NCBI GenBank assembly: GCA_029883975.1 | Contig: JAOUIL010000019.1 | Coordinates: 1 to 46,662, forward strand | Length of the DNA stretch: 46,662 bases | DNA from: Betaproteobacteria bacterium | GTDB lineage: Bacteria > Pseudomonadota > Gammaproteobacteria > Burkholderiales > SG8-39 | Direction of reading: 5' to 3' | Shown here: positions 6,733 through 14,617 of the stretch, piece after piece | Layout of the letters: each line of letters opens with the position of its first letter | Numbering within the stretch: the stretch's first letter is position 1 | Program-made: the position numbers and the translations under genes | Notes under the pieces: generated by a model | The model's database searches: none | Seen by the model: the letters and a program-made list of their open reading frames with translations, nothing else | Told to the model about the DNA's origin: nothing

Positions 6733-7826
6733 GCCTTCTCCTTCGACTCGCGAAACAGGTCGAGCTTCTCCTGGATGACGCGGTCGGAGTAAAGGAACAC
6801 CACCGCGTCCTCGGTCGCCTGGTGCGTGTGCGCCATCCAGCTCGGCGCGACGAAGATGTCGTGCGGCCCCCAGTCGAAGGTCTGGTCGCCGATCGTGCTG
6901 CGCCCGCGCCCTTCCACCACGGTGAACACCGTGCTGTCGGTCGAGCGATACGGCGCGCTCCTGAAGCCCTTCGGCAGCAGCTGCAGCCAGGTGGAGATGG
7001 TCGGCATCGCCCAGCCGCCGTTCACCGGGTTGATGTACTTCATCTTGTAGCCATGCCACGCGTCGGGCGCGCGCGTGCGCTGCAGCGCATCGAGCGACTC
7101 GCGCGACTTGCGGTACGGATAGTTGAAGATCGGCGAGGTCTGCGAGCGGTGCTCGACGTCCACCGGCAGCAGGTTGTTGCCGAACTCGGCGGGCGCCGCG
7201 CCCTCGGGCCGCTCGAGCCTGTGCGCCTTGCCGCCCATGTCCTCGCGGAAGCTCGTCGCGAGCATGTTGACGATGTGCATGTCGAGGCCGTCCAGCCACA
7301 CCATCGGGCCCGAGCCCTCGTTGCCGTGGTCGTGCCAGGTCCAGGACGGCGTGATCACGAAATCGCCCGGCTCCATCATCGTGCGCTCGCCCGCCACGGC
7401 GGTGAAGGCGTTCTTGCCCTCGACGATGAAGCGCAGCGCGCTCGCCACGTGCCGGTGGGCGGGCGCGATCTCGCCGGGCAGGATGATCTGCAGGCCGGCG
7501 AACAGGCTCTGCGTGATCCTCGACTGCCCCGGCAGGCCCGGATTCTCGAGCACCATCACGCGCCGCTCGGCCTCGGCCGCGCCGATCAGCTCGCAGGCCT
7601 CCATCAGGTACGGTCGCACGTCGGCGTAGTGCCAGATCGCGGGCGCCGCGCGTGTGACGGGCTTCGCGGTCACCAGGCCGTGCAGCACGCGCCAGAGCGG
7701 CGCGAGGTGCTCGCGCTTCGCGCGTCCGTAGAAGTCCTTGCGCCCTTCCTCGGCCGCGAGGTCGACGGTGGGCACGATGCCCTCGAGGGCTTCGGCTTCG
7801 CGGTGGACGTTTTCAACCGGCTTCAT
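6729..7826 (-). CDS. Gentisate 1,2-dioxygenase-like cupin enzyme
   Basis: A 365-residue bicupin, the usual length for gentisate 1,2-dioxygenase, which opens the ring of gentisate (2,5-dihydroxybenzoate) to maleylpyruvate using Fe(II) and O2. The first cupin carries the metal motif P-A-H-R-H (H124, H126) and the WHDHG segment (H165, H167). R-F-I-V-E-G follows the first pair as in characterised enzymes. The second cupin (about 285-350) has only H-D and H-T-H remnants. No maleylpyruvate isomerase or fumarylpyruvate hydrolase is nearby, which is odd. Instead it overlaps ttcA by 14 bp and DUF3750 by 4 bp. A related ring cleavage such as salicylate or 1-hydroxy-2-naphthoate is possible. Confidence 0.85.
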   Translation of the reverse strand: MKPVENVHREAEALEGIVPTVDLAAEEGRKDFYGRAKREHLAPLWRVLHGLVTAKPVTRAAPAIWHYADVRPYLMEACELIGAAEAERRVMVLENPGLPGQSRITQSLFAGLQIILPGEIAPAHRHVASALRFIVEGKNAFTAVAGERTMMEPGDFVITPSWTWHDHGNEGSGPMVWLDGLDMHIVNMLATSFREDMGGKAHRLERPEGAAPAEFGNNLLPVDVEHRSQTSPIFNYPYRKSRESLDALQRTRAPDAWHGYKMKYINPVNGGWAMPTISTWLQLLPKGFRSAPYRSTDSTVFTVVEGRGRSTIGDQTFDWGPHDIFVAPSWMAHTHQATEDAVVFLYSDRVIQEKLDLFRESKEKA

Positions 7827-8634
7827 CGCTGGCTCCCAGGCTGAAATCGAAGAGCTTACGGTCCATCAGGTGCGAAGGGCGCACGTCGGAGAGCGCCCGC
7901 AGGATGGATTCTACGCGCCCGGGAAACTGCTTCTCCCACTGGCGCAGCAGCGCGCGCACCTGGCGGCGCTGCAGGTGCTCCTGCGAGCCGCACAGGTTGC
8001 ACGGAATGATCGGAAAGCCCTCTTCTTCCGCGTAAGCCGCGAGATCGTCCTCGCGTACGTAGGCGAGCGGCCGGATCACCACGTGCCGGCCGTCGTCCGA
8101 ACGGAGCTTGGGCGGCATGGCCTTGAGCTTCCCGCCGAAAAACAGGTTCAGGAAGAACGTCGCGAGGATGTCGTCACGATGGTGGCCGAGCGCGATCTTC
8201 GTCGCGCCGAGCTCGCCCGCCACGCGATACAGCACGCCGCGGCGCAGGCGCGAGCAAAGCGAGCACATCGTCTTGCCCTCGGGCAGCACGCGCTTCACTA
8301 CCGAGTAGGTGTCCTGCTCGACGATGCGGAACGGCATGCCCAGGCCCGACAGGTACTGCGGCAGCACCTCGGCGGGAAAGCCGGGCTGCTTCTGGTCGAG
8401 GTTGACGGCGATGAGCTCGAACGGCACGGGCGACTTCTCGCGCAGCGCCATCAGCACGTCGAGCAGGCCGTAGCTGTCCTTGCCGCCCGAGAGGCACACC
8501 ATGACGCGGTCGCCCGCCTCGATGAGGCGATAGTCGGCGATCGCCTCGCCCACCTGGCGCCGCAGGCGCTTGGCGAGCTTGGCCCTCTCGTAGGCTTCCT
8601 TGCGCGGATCGCGGTGCAGCGTGACGACGTTCAA
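7813..8634 (-). CDS. ttcA: tRNA 2-thiocytidine(32) synthetase TtcA
   Basis: A 273-residue PP-loop ATPase that thiolates cytidine 32 of some tRNAs, using a [4Fe-4S] cluster. The PP-loop is SGGKDS (49-54). The two CxxC motifs of TtcA are present, C124-S-L-C127 and C212-N-L-C215, as is the GHHRDD segment (150-155). The start is TTG (8634-8632), 9 nt after the folM stop; no ATG gives a better fit. The folM-ttcA order is familiar to me from other betaproteobacteria. The gene then overlaps the gentisate dioxygenase start by 14 bp. Confidence 0.93.
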   Translation of the reverse strand: MNVVTLHRDPRKEAYERAKLAKRLRRQVGEAIADYRLIEAGDRVMVCLSGGKDSYGLLDVLMALREKSPVPFELIAVNLDQKQPGFPAEVLPQYLSGLGMPFRIVEQDTYSVVKRVLPEGKTMCSLCSRLRRGVLYRVAGELGATKIALGHHRDDILATFFLNLFFGGKLKAMPPKLRSDDGRHVVIRPLAYVREDDLAAYAEEEGFPIIPCNLCGSQEHLQRRQVRALLRQWEKQFPGRVESILRALSDVRPSHLMDRKLFDFSLGASDEAG

Positions 8635-8643
8635 TGGGGGTTC

Positions 8644-9393
8644 CTACAGGAACACGGAGCGCCCGCCGTCCACCGCCAGGATCTGCCCGGTGACGTAGGA
8701 CGCGGTGCACAGGAAGTGTACCGCCTGCGCCACCTCCTCGGCCGAGCCGGTGCGCCCGAGCGGCGTGGTGGCGACGATGCGCGCGCGCTCCGCGCTCTCG
8801 AACTGGCCGTCCTCCGGCCAGGCGATGGCGCCGGGGGCCACCGCGTTGACGCGCACGGTGGGCGCGAGCTCGAGCGCGAGCGAGCGCGTGAGCGCCACGA
8901 GGCCCGACTTGGCGATGCTGTACACCACGTAGCCCTTCAGCGGCCGCTCGGCGTGGATGTCGGCGACGTTCACGATCGCGCCGCCGCCGAACGCCAGGTG
9001 CGGCGCCGCGGCCTGCGCGAGAAACAGCGGCGCGCGCAGGTTGGAGCCGATCAGCTCCTCCCAGTGGCTCGCCTCGATCTCGCCGACGCGCGTCGGGTAG
9101 AAGGCGGAGGCGTTGTTGACCAGGAAATCGAGGCGCGCGAAGCGCTGCTTCGCCGCGCCGATGAGCGCCTGCGGGGCGATGGGCGCGAGCAGGTCCGCCT
9201 TGACGCGCACGGCGCTGCCGGCGCGCGCGGCGTTCAGCTCCTTCTCCAGCGCCACCGCCTCCTTCTCGGCGTTCCGGTAGTGCAGCACGACGTTCGCGCC
9301 GGCCGCGTGCAGGTGGCGCGCGATCGCCGCCCCAACGCGCTTCGCCGCGCCCGTCACCAGCGCGACCTTGCTTTCCAGCGTGACCTCGGTCAT
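8644..9393 (-). CDS. folM: Pteridine reductase (FolM/PTR1-like SDR)
   Basis: A 249-residue short-chain dehydrogenase that would reduce dihydro- or dihydromonapterin/folate with NADPH. The cofactor motif is TGAAKRVG (14-21), with the basic variant typical of pteridine reductases rather than the standard TGxxxGIG. The catalytic set is D145, Y158 and K162, with Asp in place of the usual SDR Ser, as in PTR1. N-N-A-S (93-96) is the structural motif. It heads the operon running to ttcA, the dioxygenase and DUF3750. A TAGAAT box ends 6 nt before its ATG and no Shine-Dalgarno is present. Confidence 0.88.
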   Translation of the reverse strand: MTEVTLESKVALVTGAAKRVGAAIARHLHAAGANVVLHYRNAEKEAVALEKELNAARAGSAVRVKADLLAPIAPQALIGAAKQRFARLDFLVNNASAFYPTRVGEIEASHWEELIGSNLRAPLFLAQAAAPHLAFGGGAIVNVADIHAERPLKGYVVYSIAKSGLVALTRSLALELAPTVRVNAVAPGAIAWPEDGQFESAERARIVATTPLGRTGSAEEVAQAVHFLCTASYVTGQILAVDGGRSVFL

Positions 9394-9420
9394 GCGGGAA
9401 TTCTAGGTTAAATTGGCCGC
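9394..9420. promoter_or_regulatory. Divergent promoter region, folM and MidA-type methyltransferase
   Basis: This 27-bp gap holds a minus-strand TAGAAT (9405-9400), 6 nt before the folM ATG, and a plus-strand TTAAAT (9408-9413), 7 nt before the methyltransferase ATG. Both fit leaderless transcripts. No Shine-Dalgarno and no convincing -35 on either side. Confidence 0.4.
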
Positions 9421-10515
9421 ATGCTCCCCGAACCCGAGCCCGACGCGCGCGCAGCGAGCGCGCGGCTCGTCGAGCGCATCCGCGCGGAGATCCGGGAGGG
9501 CGGTGGCTGGATGTCGTTCGCGCGCTACATGGAGCTCGCGCTGCACGCTCCGGGGCTCGGCTACTACGCGGGCGGCGCGGCAAAGCTCGGCGCGGCCGGC
9601 GACTTCGCCACCGCGCCGGAGATGGGGCCGCTGTTCGCGCGCACGCTCGCGCGCCAGGTCGCCGGGATCCTGCAGCCGGGCGAGGCGATCCTCGAGTTCG
9701 GCGCGGGCAGCGGCGCGCTCGCCGCGGCGCTGCTCGAGGCGCTGCCGGGCACGCCTTACCTGATCCTCGAGACGAGCGCCGAGCTCGCGGATCGCCAGCG
9801 CTCGCGGCTCGACGAGCGCGCGCGCTGGATCGAGCGGCTGCCCGAGCGCTTTCGCGGCGTGATGCTCGCCAACGAAGTGGTGGACGCGATGCCGGTGCAC
9901 GCGCTCGCCTGGCGGCGCGAAGGGATCCTGGAGCGCGGCGTGAACGAGGCTTTCGCCTGGGACGAGCGCCCCGCGGCGGGCGAAGTCCTCGCCGTGGCGC
10001 GCGCGCTGCAGGTGAGCGCGCCCTACGAGAGCGAGCTGGGTCTCGTCGGACGCGCGTGGATGAAGCTCGTCGCGCCGCGCCTCGAGCGCGGCGCGCTGCT
10101 CGTGCTGGACTACGGCTTTCCCCAGCGCGAGTATTACCATCCGCAGCGCGCGATGGGCACGCTGATGTGCCACTACCGCCACCGCGCGCACGGCGACCCG
10201 TTCTTCTGCCCGGGCCTGCAGGACATCACCGCGCACGTGGACTTCACCGCGCTGGCGCGCGCCGCGCGCGAGGCGGGGCTGGAAGTGCTCGGCTATGCCA
10301 ACCAGGCGCAGTTCCTCATCAACTGCGGCATCACCGAGGTGCTGGAGAGCTACGACCCCGAAGACGTCGCGCGCTATGCCCCGCGCGCCTCCGAAGCGCA
10401 CAAGCTCCTCTCGCCCGCCGAGATGGGCGAGATCTTCAAGGTGCTGGCGGTGGGCCGCGGCGTGCCGCGGTCGCTGCTCGGCTTTGCGGAAGGCGAGCGT
10501 TCGCATACGCTCTAG
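9421..10515 (+). CDS. SAM-dependent methyltransferase, MidA/NDUFAF7 family
   Basis: A 364-residue protein of the DUF185 family. In eukaryotes the family member NDUFAF7 methylates an arginine of a complex I subunit; bacterial substrates are not established. Visible motifs: FARYMELALHAPGLGYY (33-49), DFATAPE (61-67), the SAM loop LEFGAGSG (91-98), the post-I region L-A-N-E-V-V-D-A-M-P, and L-D-Y-G-F. A Y-Y-H-P...G-T-L segment followed by H-x-R-H lies in the second half, as in family members. The gene is divergent from folM, an arrangement I associate with betaproteobacteria. The next gene, a cytochrome c, starts 4 nt after the stop. Confidence 0.88.
   Translation: MLPEPEPDARAASARLVERIRAEIREGGGWMSFARYMELALHAPGLGYYAGGAAKLGAAGDFATAPEMGPLFARTLARQVAGILQPGEAILEFGAGSGALAAALLEALPGTPYLILETSAELADRQRSRLDERARWIERLPERFRGVMLANEVVDAMPVHALAWRREGILERGVNEAFAWDERPAAGEVLAVARALQVSAPYESELGLVGRAWMKLVAPRLERGALLVLDYGFPQREYYHPQRAMGTLMCHYRHRAHGDPFFCPGLQDITAHVDFTALARAAREAGLEVLGYANQAQFLINCGITEVLESYDPEDVARYAPRASEAHKLLSPAEMGEIFKVLAVGRGVPRSLLGFAEGERSHTL
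10506..10511 (+). promoter_or_regulatory. Possible -10 box ahead of the cytochrome gene
   Basis: TACGCT, inside the methyltransferase 3' end, lies 8 nt before the ATG at 10520. The spacing fits a leaderless start, but co-transcription with the upstream gene is equally likely. Confidence 0.2.
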
Positions 10516-10519
10516 TCTC

Positions 10520-11164
10520 ATGCGCCGTCTCGCCGCGCTCCTGCTCGCCCTGCCGCTCGCCGTGGCGGCCGACGACATCGCCGAGGCCAAGAGGCGCTGG
10601 GCCGAGAGCCCGCACGGCCCGATGCTCGAGCGCATCCTGCCGCCCACCTTCGACGCGGCGAAGATGCCCGAGCCCGGGTCCGCCGGCGCGCGGCTGACGA
10701 TGCAGTACTGCGTCCAGTGCCACAACCTGCCCAACCCCGCGATGCACCACGCCGCCAAGTGGCCGACCATCGTCGAGCGCATGGTGTATCGCATGGAGGG
10801 CAAGGGCAACTACGGCACGCTCATGTTCGAGATGATGGCGGGCGTGAAGGCGCCGAGCACCGAGGAGGCGCAGACGCTGGTCGCCTACCTGCAGAAGCAC
10901 GGCCAGAAGCCGCTCGATGCGCGCAAGTACCCGGAAGCCTTCACCGCCGCCGGCGAGCCCTTCCGCCTCGCCTGCAACCAGTGCCACGTGCTGCCCGACC
11001 CCAAGCGCTACACCGCGAAGGAGTGGCCGGCGGTGGTCGCGCGCATGCAGGAGAACATGGAGTGGATGAACCGCGTGGTCGGCACGCGGCCCATTCCCGG
11101 CGAGCCGCAACTGCGCATCGACGCGATCAACGCGTTCCTGGCGAAGTACGCGCGAAAGAAATAG
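10520..11164 (+). CDS. Periplasmic dihaem cytochrome c
   Basis: A 214-residue protein with a signal peptide (1-17, ending AVAA) and two haem-attachment motifs, C64-V-Q-C67-H68 and C152-N-Q-C155-H156. Each is followed by N/V-L-P-N/D-P, which shows that the two halves arose by duplication. The halves also share a K-W-P-T-I-V-E-R-M / E-W-P-A-V-V-A-R-M segment with a distal Met that could be the sixth iron ligand. It would transfer electrons in the periplasm; the partner is not evident. The ATG at 10520 is chosen over upstream in-frame starts because it opens the signal sequence. A long hairpin follows the stop directly. Confidence 0.87.
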   Translation: MRRLAALLLALPLAVAADDIAEAKRRWAESPHGPMLERILPPTFDAAKMPEPGSAGARLTMQYCVQCHNLPNPAMHHAAKWPTIVERMVYRMEGKGNYGTLMFEMMAGVKAPSTEEAQTLVAYLQKHGQKPLDARKYPEAFTAAGEPFRLACNQCHVLPDPKRYTAKEWPAVVARMQENMEWMNRVVGTRPIPGEPQLRIDAINAFLAKYARKK

Positions 11165-11222
11165 GGACAGACCCCATTTTTCTCATTTGCGACACTGTCG
11201 CAAATGAGAAAAACGCGGTCTG
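11165..11222. repeat. REP-like repeat copy 2 forming a long hairpin, likely bidirectional terminator
   Basis: A perfect 18-bp inverted repeat, TTTTTCTCATTTGCGACA (11177-11194) and its complement (11196-11213), around a single C. Imperfect pairing continues outwards, ACAGACC on the left to GGTCTGT on the right. The left half contains the reverse complement of the 3234-3260 element with one base changed. It lies between convergent genes (cytochrome c and GST), with T-runs at the stem base on both strands, so it could end transcription from either side. Confidence 0.65.
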
Positions 11223-11229
11223 TTGCTGT

Positions 11230-11856
11230 TTAAGGAGGAGTTGGCACCGCCATCCCCTTCGGCACCGCCGGCCGCTGGCCGATGGTGTCGAACCAGCGCT
11301 TCACCGCCGGGAAGTCGTTGAGGTTCACCTTGTGCCACTCGAAGCGCGCCACCCAGGGATAGGTGGCGATATCGGCGATGGTGTACTCCTCGCCCGCGAG
11401 AAAGGGCGCCTCGCCCAGGCGCTTGTCCATGACGCCGTACAGCCGGCGCGTCTCGTCCGTGTAGCGCTTGATGCCGTAGGGCACCTGCTCCTTGGCGTTG
11501 CGGATGAAGTGGTGCGCCTGGCCGAACATCGGCCCGACGCCGCCCATCTGGAACATGAGCCACTGCAGGCAGATGATGCGCGTGCGCGGATCCTTCGGGA
11601 TGAACCTGCCGGTCTTCTCGCCGAGGTAGATGAGGATCGCGCCGGACTCGAACAGCGGCAGCGGCTTGCCGTCCGGGCCTTCGGGATCGACGATCGCCGG
11701 AATGCGGTTGTTGGGATTGATGGCGAGGAACTCGGGCGTGAACTGCTCGCCCTTGCCGATGTTGATCGGGTGCACCTTGTAGGCGAGGCCGCACTCCTCC
11801 AGCATGATGGAGACCTTGCGGCCGTTGGGCGTGCTCCAGGTATACAAGTCGATCAT
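11230..11856 (-). CDS. Glutathione S-transferase (YfcG/Ure2p-like)
   Basis: A 208-residue GST. The ATG at 11856 starts the standard thioredoxin-fold N terminus (MIDLYTWSTPNGRKVSIMLEE); 14 further in-frame codons upstream do not fit the family. The N-P-N-N-R-I-P-A-I-V-D segment holds the conserved cis-Pro, and E-S-G-A-I-L-I-Y-L binds the gamma-glutamyl group. The all-helical C-terminal domain spans about 95-205. TWSTPNG and the PDGKPLPLFESG turn point to the YfcG/YghU branch, which has disulfide reductase activity with glutathione. It faces the cytochrome gene across the hairpin at 11165-11222. The specific substrate is unknown. Confidence 0.88.
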   Translation of the reverse strand: MIDLYTWSTPNGRKVSIMLEECGLAYKVHPINIGKGEQFTPEFLAINPNNRIPAIVDPEGPDGKPLPLFESGAILIYLGEKTGRFIPKDPRTRIICLQWLMFQMGGVGPMFGQAHHFIRNAKEQVPYGIKRYTDETRRLYGVMDKRLGEAPFLAGEEYTIADIATYPWVARFEWHKVNLNDFPAVKRWFDTIGQRPAVPKGMAVPTPP

Positions 11857-11976
11857 CGGGGGTTCCCAGTCACTCGCGGTGGACGCGCATCTGCGCACAA
11901 GCTACTTGAGCCCCCGTCCCGAGCGGGGACCGTTTCATTCTCTCGAATTCCGCAGGCCGACCTCGCGACGCCTTGA

Positions 11977-12018
11977 CCTACCGCAAAGGCAATGGCCGGA
12001 CCTGCGGTAGGGTTTTTT
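11977..12018 (+). terminator. Intrinsic terminator or attenuator upstream of the second barrel gene
   Basis: CCTACCGCA (11977-11985) pairs perfectly with TGCGGTAGG (12003-12011) around a 17-nt loop, followed by G and TTTTTT (12013-12018). This is a textbook rho-independent structure. It ends 30 nt before the GTG start of the barrel gene and points toward it. A second hairpin (CCCCG / CGGGG) lies upstream near 11914-11932. It could end a small RNA from 11857-12018, or act as a leader attenuator. Confidence 0.6.
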
Positions 12019-12048
12019 GCGTTTGCCACTTTCGATGAGGAACCCACC

Positions 12049-12660
12049 GTGAAACGCGTCCAGTTTCTACGAGCAGCCGTGCTTGCCGGGGCCGGCCTGC
12101 TGGCTGCTTCGCCGCTGCAGGCGCAAGCGGAAGGCACCGGCTTCTACGTCGGATTCGGGCTGGGGCAGGCGGAGGCGAAGAAGTTCTGCGACATCTCCGG
12201 CGTGCCGGGGGCGACGGTCGGCTCCTGCGAGGATAGCGACACCGCGTGGCGGTTTTTCGGCGGCTACCAGCTCAACAGGTATGTGGGGGTGGAGCTCGGC
12301 TACGCCGGCGGTCCCGAGTTCAACGCGTCGGTCACGTATCTGGGGCTGCCCGCCACGGTGAAGGCCGAGGCAAGCGCGCTCGACGTGGTCGCGGTCGGCT
12401 ATATCCCGCTCGGCGACAGGTTCGCGCTGTTCGGCAAGCTCGGCCTGTACCGCTGGGATCTCGACGTCGAGGTGCCGGGATACGGCGCGCTCTCCGATAG
12501 CGGGACCGATCTGACCTACGGGCTGGGTGTGCAATTCAATTTCGCCAGGAAGTTCGCCGTGCGCGTCGAGGGTCAGCTCTACAACGATGTCGGGCTCGAA
12601 TCCACGACCGGGACGGACGACGTCACGACCTACAGCGCGAGCGTCGTGTATTCGTTCTAG
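12049..12660 (+). CDS. Outer-membrane beta-barrel protein, second paralogue
   Basis: A 203-residue protein. The GTG at 12049 is chosen because a GAGG site lies 8 nt upstream and it opens a signal peptide (VKRVQFLRAAVLAGAGLLAA, ending LQAQA). Mature strands: GFYVGFGLGQAEAKKF, W-R-F-F-G-G-Y, V-G-V-E-L-G-Y-A-G-G, Y-G-L-G-V-Q-F-N-F and a C-terminal S-V-V-Y-S-F with terminal Phe for BAM recognition. Two cysteines (in FCDISG and GSCEDS) could form a loop disulfide. It is a paralogue of the barrel at 1543-2190. An intrinsic-terminator-like hairpin sits in the leader, suggesting conditional expression. Ligand unknown. Confidence 0.82.
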   Translation: MKRVQFLRAAVLAGAGLLAASPLQAQAEGTGFYVGFGLGQAEAKKFCDISGVPGATVGSCEDSDTAWRFFGGYQLNRYVGVELGYAGGPEFNASVTYLGLPATVKAEASALDVVAVGYIPLGDRFALFGKLGLYRWDLDVEVPGYGALSDSGTDLTYGLGVQFNFARKFAVRVEGQLYNDVGLESTTGTDDVTTYSASVVYSF

Positions 12661-12721
12661 CCCGCGCTAGCATCCGGCGCCGGGAGCCGGGACAGCGCGC
12701 GAGTGTATCCTCCCGGGGCCG

Positions 12722-12916
12722 ATGCTCAAGTGGCTGTTCACGATCCTGCTCGCGCTCGCGGTGCTCGCCGCGGCCACGCCGTGGCTCGAGCGCCTCGGCA
12801 TCGGGCGCCTGCCCGGCGACTTGCGCTTTAGCGTGCGCGGGCGCGCCTATGTGATTCCGTTCACCAGCACGGTGCTCTTCTGCCTCGTCGCCTGGGCGAT
12901 CGGCCGCCTCATCTAG
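12722..12916 (+). CDS. DUF2905 small membrane protein
   Basis: A 64-residue protein with two transmembrane helices (about 3-20 and 45-63) joined by the conserved G-R-L-P-G-D-L turn and an F-x-V-R-G-R-x-Y-x-I-P-F-T-S loop, which together mark DUF2905. Its function is unknown. TATCCT lies 10 nt before the ATG, with no clear Shine-Dalgarno. Its 3' end overlaps the convergent tetR gene by 8 bp. The 61-nt gap upstream (12661-12721) holds only a GC-rich hairpin (CCGGCGCCGGG). Confidence 0.85.
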   Translation: MLKWLFTILLALAVLAAATPWLERLGIGRLPGDLRFSVRGRAYVIPFTSTVLFCLVAWAIGRLI

Positions 12917-13535
12917 CCGGCGCCGCGCCGCGCTGCAGGACGTCGAGCAGCCGCGCGATCTCCCGCTCGTCGTCCCACGCGAGCGCCGGCGCGACGAGCA
13001 CGCGCGTGAGGAGATAGCCGAGCGCGAGCGACATGGCCGCGCGCGCGAGCGATTCGGCGTCGATGTCGCGGCGCAGCTCGCCCGCCGCCTGGAAGCGCGC
13101 TACGGCGCGCACCGCGCCCGCCCACAGCTGGCGCTTCCACAGCGCAGCGAAGCGCTGCCGCGTGCTCGCGCTGGTCATCAGCTCGACCAGCACGAGGCGC
13201 AGGGCGTTCGGGTCGGCGCTCGCGCCCTCGAGCCGCGCGCGCAGGAAGCCGGCAAACCATTCCGCGAACGACGGCGCCTCGAGCGGCTCTCCGGCCGCGG
13301 CGAGCAGCGCCGGATAGAGCACGCGGCGCAGCAGGGCGTCCTTGTCGGGGAAGTACTTGAACAGCGTGCGCTCGGTGACGCCCGCCGCCTGCGCGATGTC
13401 GGCCGTGCGCGTGGCCGCGAAGCCGCGCTCGGCGAACAGGCGCTCGGCGGCTCGGACGATGGCCACTTCGCGCTCGCTCGAGGGCGCCGCGTAGCGCTCA
13501 GCCTCGCTGCGCAACTCCGCAAGTAAAGTATCCAC
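12909..13535 (-). CDS. TetR family transcriptional regulator
   Basis: A 208-residue repressor starting at GTG (13535-13533). The N-terminal DNA-binding domain is clear: AERLFAERGFAATRTADIAQ (about 31-50), then the recognition helix G-V-T-E-R-T-L-F-K-Y-F-P-D-K. The C-terminal ligand-binding domain (about 85-200) is all-helical and gives no clue to the inducer. A perfect 8-2-8 palindrome overlaps its -10 box and start codon, pointing to autorepression. It lies 23 nt downstream of cca on the same strand but probably has its own promoter. No transporter sits next to it, so its regulon is unclear. Confidence 0.88.
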   Translation of the reverse strand: MDTLLAELRSEAERYAAPSSEREVAIVRAAERLFAERGFAATRTADIAQAAGVTERTLFKYFPDKDALLRRVLYPALLAAAGEPLEAPSFAEWFAGFLRARLEGASADPNALRLVLVELMTSASTRQRFAALWKRQLWAGAVRAVARFQAAGELRRDIDAESLARAAMSLALGYLLTRVLVAPALAWDDEREIARLLDVLQRGAAPAR

Positions 13536-13551
13536 TATACTTCAGTATAGT
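13534..13551 (-). promoter_or_regulatory. TetR operator overlapping promoter and start codon
   Basis: ACTATACT, TC, AGTATAGT forms a perfect 8-2-8 inverted repeat. Further out, AAAGTAT and ATGCTTT pair with one mismatch. On the minus strand TATACT (13549-13544) is a -10 box 8 nt before the GTG start, so a bound dimer would cover the polymerase site. The outer arm also reaches the cca stop codon. Confidence 0.6.
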
Positions 13552-13558
13552 AAATGCT

Positions 13559-14617
13559 TTACTCTCTGTCGATTGCCCTCGTGACGGCTTCAAGCCGCGC
13601 CTCTTGCACCCGCGCACCAATGTTTTTCGGCGATTGCGCAGCGATCGTGCCGGCATCTACCGCGATCGCCGCCGCGAGCGCCTTCTCGATCCGCGCCAGG
13701 TCGAGCCCTGGCTGCGCGAGCCGTGCGGCCTCCAGCAGCTGCGCGAAGCGCTCCGGGCGGCGCACCGCGTCGGCCCGCTTCAAGGCCTCCAGCAGCTCGG
13801 CCGGCTGACGCGATTCGAGCAGCGGGCGCGCGCGGCTCGCCGCCTGCGCGAGCTCGAGCTCCTCGTTCGGGGCGCGCAGGCGCGCGCAGAGCGCCGCGAG
13901 CTGCGCAACGTCGAGCCCCCAGGTCAGCACGGCGAAGCGCACCGCGAGGCCGGCGCCGGCCGCCGCCGCGCGCTCGAGCGCCGCGCGGTCATGCGAGAGC
14001 TCGGGCAGCAGCCTGCCGGTGAGGCCGCACTCGTCCAGCACCTCGAGCATCTTCGCCGGGTGCGCTTCCATCAGGCCGCGCGAGAACTCCTGCCAGACGC
14101 GCTCGGCGACGAGGTGATCGGCCTCGCCGATCTCCACCATGCGCCGCATCAGCTGCCGGGTCTCCTCGGCGATGCGAAAGCCCAGGCGCGCGACGAAGCG
14201 CGCCACGCGCAGGATGCGCACCGGGTCTTCCTCGAAGGCCCCGCTCACGTGGCGCAGCACGCCCTCGCGCAGGTCCTTCGCGCCGCCGTAGGGGTCGATG
14301 AGCCGCCCCTGCTCGTCCTTCGCCATCGCGTTGATGGTCAGGTCGCGCCGCGCGAGGTCGGCTTCCAGCGTCACGTCGGGCGCCGCGTACACGGTGAAGC
14401 CCTTGTAGCCGCGGCCGCTCTTTCTCTCGGTGCGCGCGAGCGCGTACTCCTCGTGCGTCCCGGGATGCAGGAACACCGGGAAATCCTTGCCGACCGGCCG
14501 GTAGCCCAGGCGCGCCATGTCCTCCGGGGTCGCGCCCACCACTACCCAGTCGCGATCCGCGACCGGCAGGCCGAGGAGCTCGTCCCGCACCGCGCCGCCG
14601 ACCACGTACGCCTTCAC
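13559..14617 (-). CDS. cca: CCA tRNA nucleotidyltransferase, short form
   Basis: A 352-residue class II nucleotidyltransferase that adds or repairs the 3' CCA of tRNAs. The head shows [10 protein letters not shown] (7-16), the metal-binding D-R-D (21-23), [10 protein letters not shown] near residue 90, and the nucleotide-selecting [13 protein letters not shown] poly(A)-polymerase-like helical body follows. It lacks the C-terminal HD phosphohydrolase domain of the 412-residue E. coli enzyme, so 2',3'-cyclic phosphatase activity is not expected. The start is GTG, overlapping the GST stop as GTGA. Confidence 0.92.
   Translation of the reverse strand: MKAYVVGGAVRDELLGLPVADRDWVVVGATPEDMARLGYRPVGKDFPVFLHPGTHEEYALARTERKSGRGYKGFTVYAAPDVTLEADLARRDLTINAMAKDEQGRLIDPYGGAKDLREGVLRHVSGAFEEDPVRILRVARFVARLGFRIAEETRQLMRRMVEIGEADHLVAERVWQEFSRGLMEAHPAKMLEVLDECGLTGRLLPELSHDRAALERAAAAGAGLAVRFAVLTWGLDVAQLAALCARLRAPNEELELAQAASRARPLLESRQPAELLEALKRADAVRRPERFAQLLEAARLAQPGLDLARIEKALAAAIAVDAGTIAAQSPKNIGARVQEARLEAVTRAIDRE

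Noticed and set aside
12661-12721. A terminator between the second barrel gene and DUF2905
   Set aside because: There is a GC-rich inverted repeat but no T-run and no clean stem-loop of useful length.
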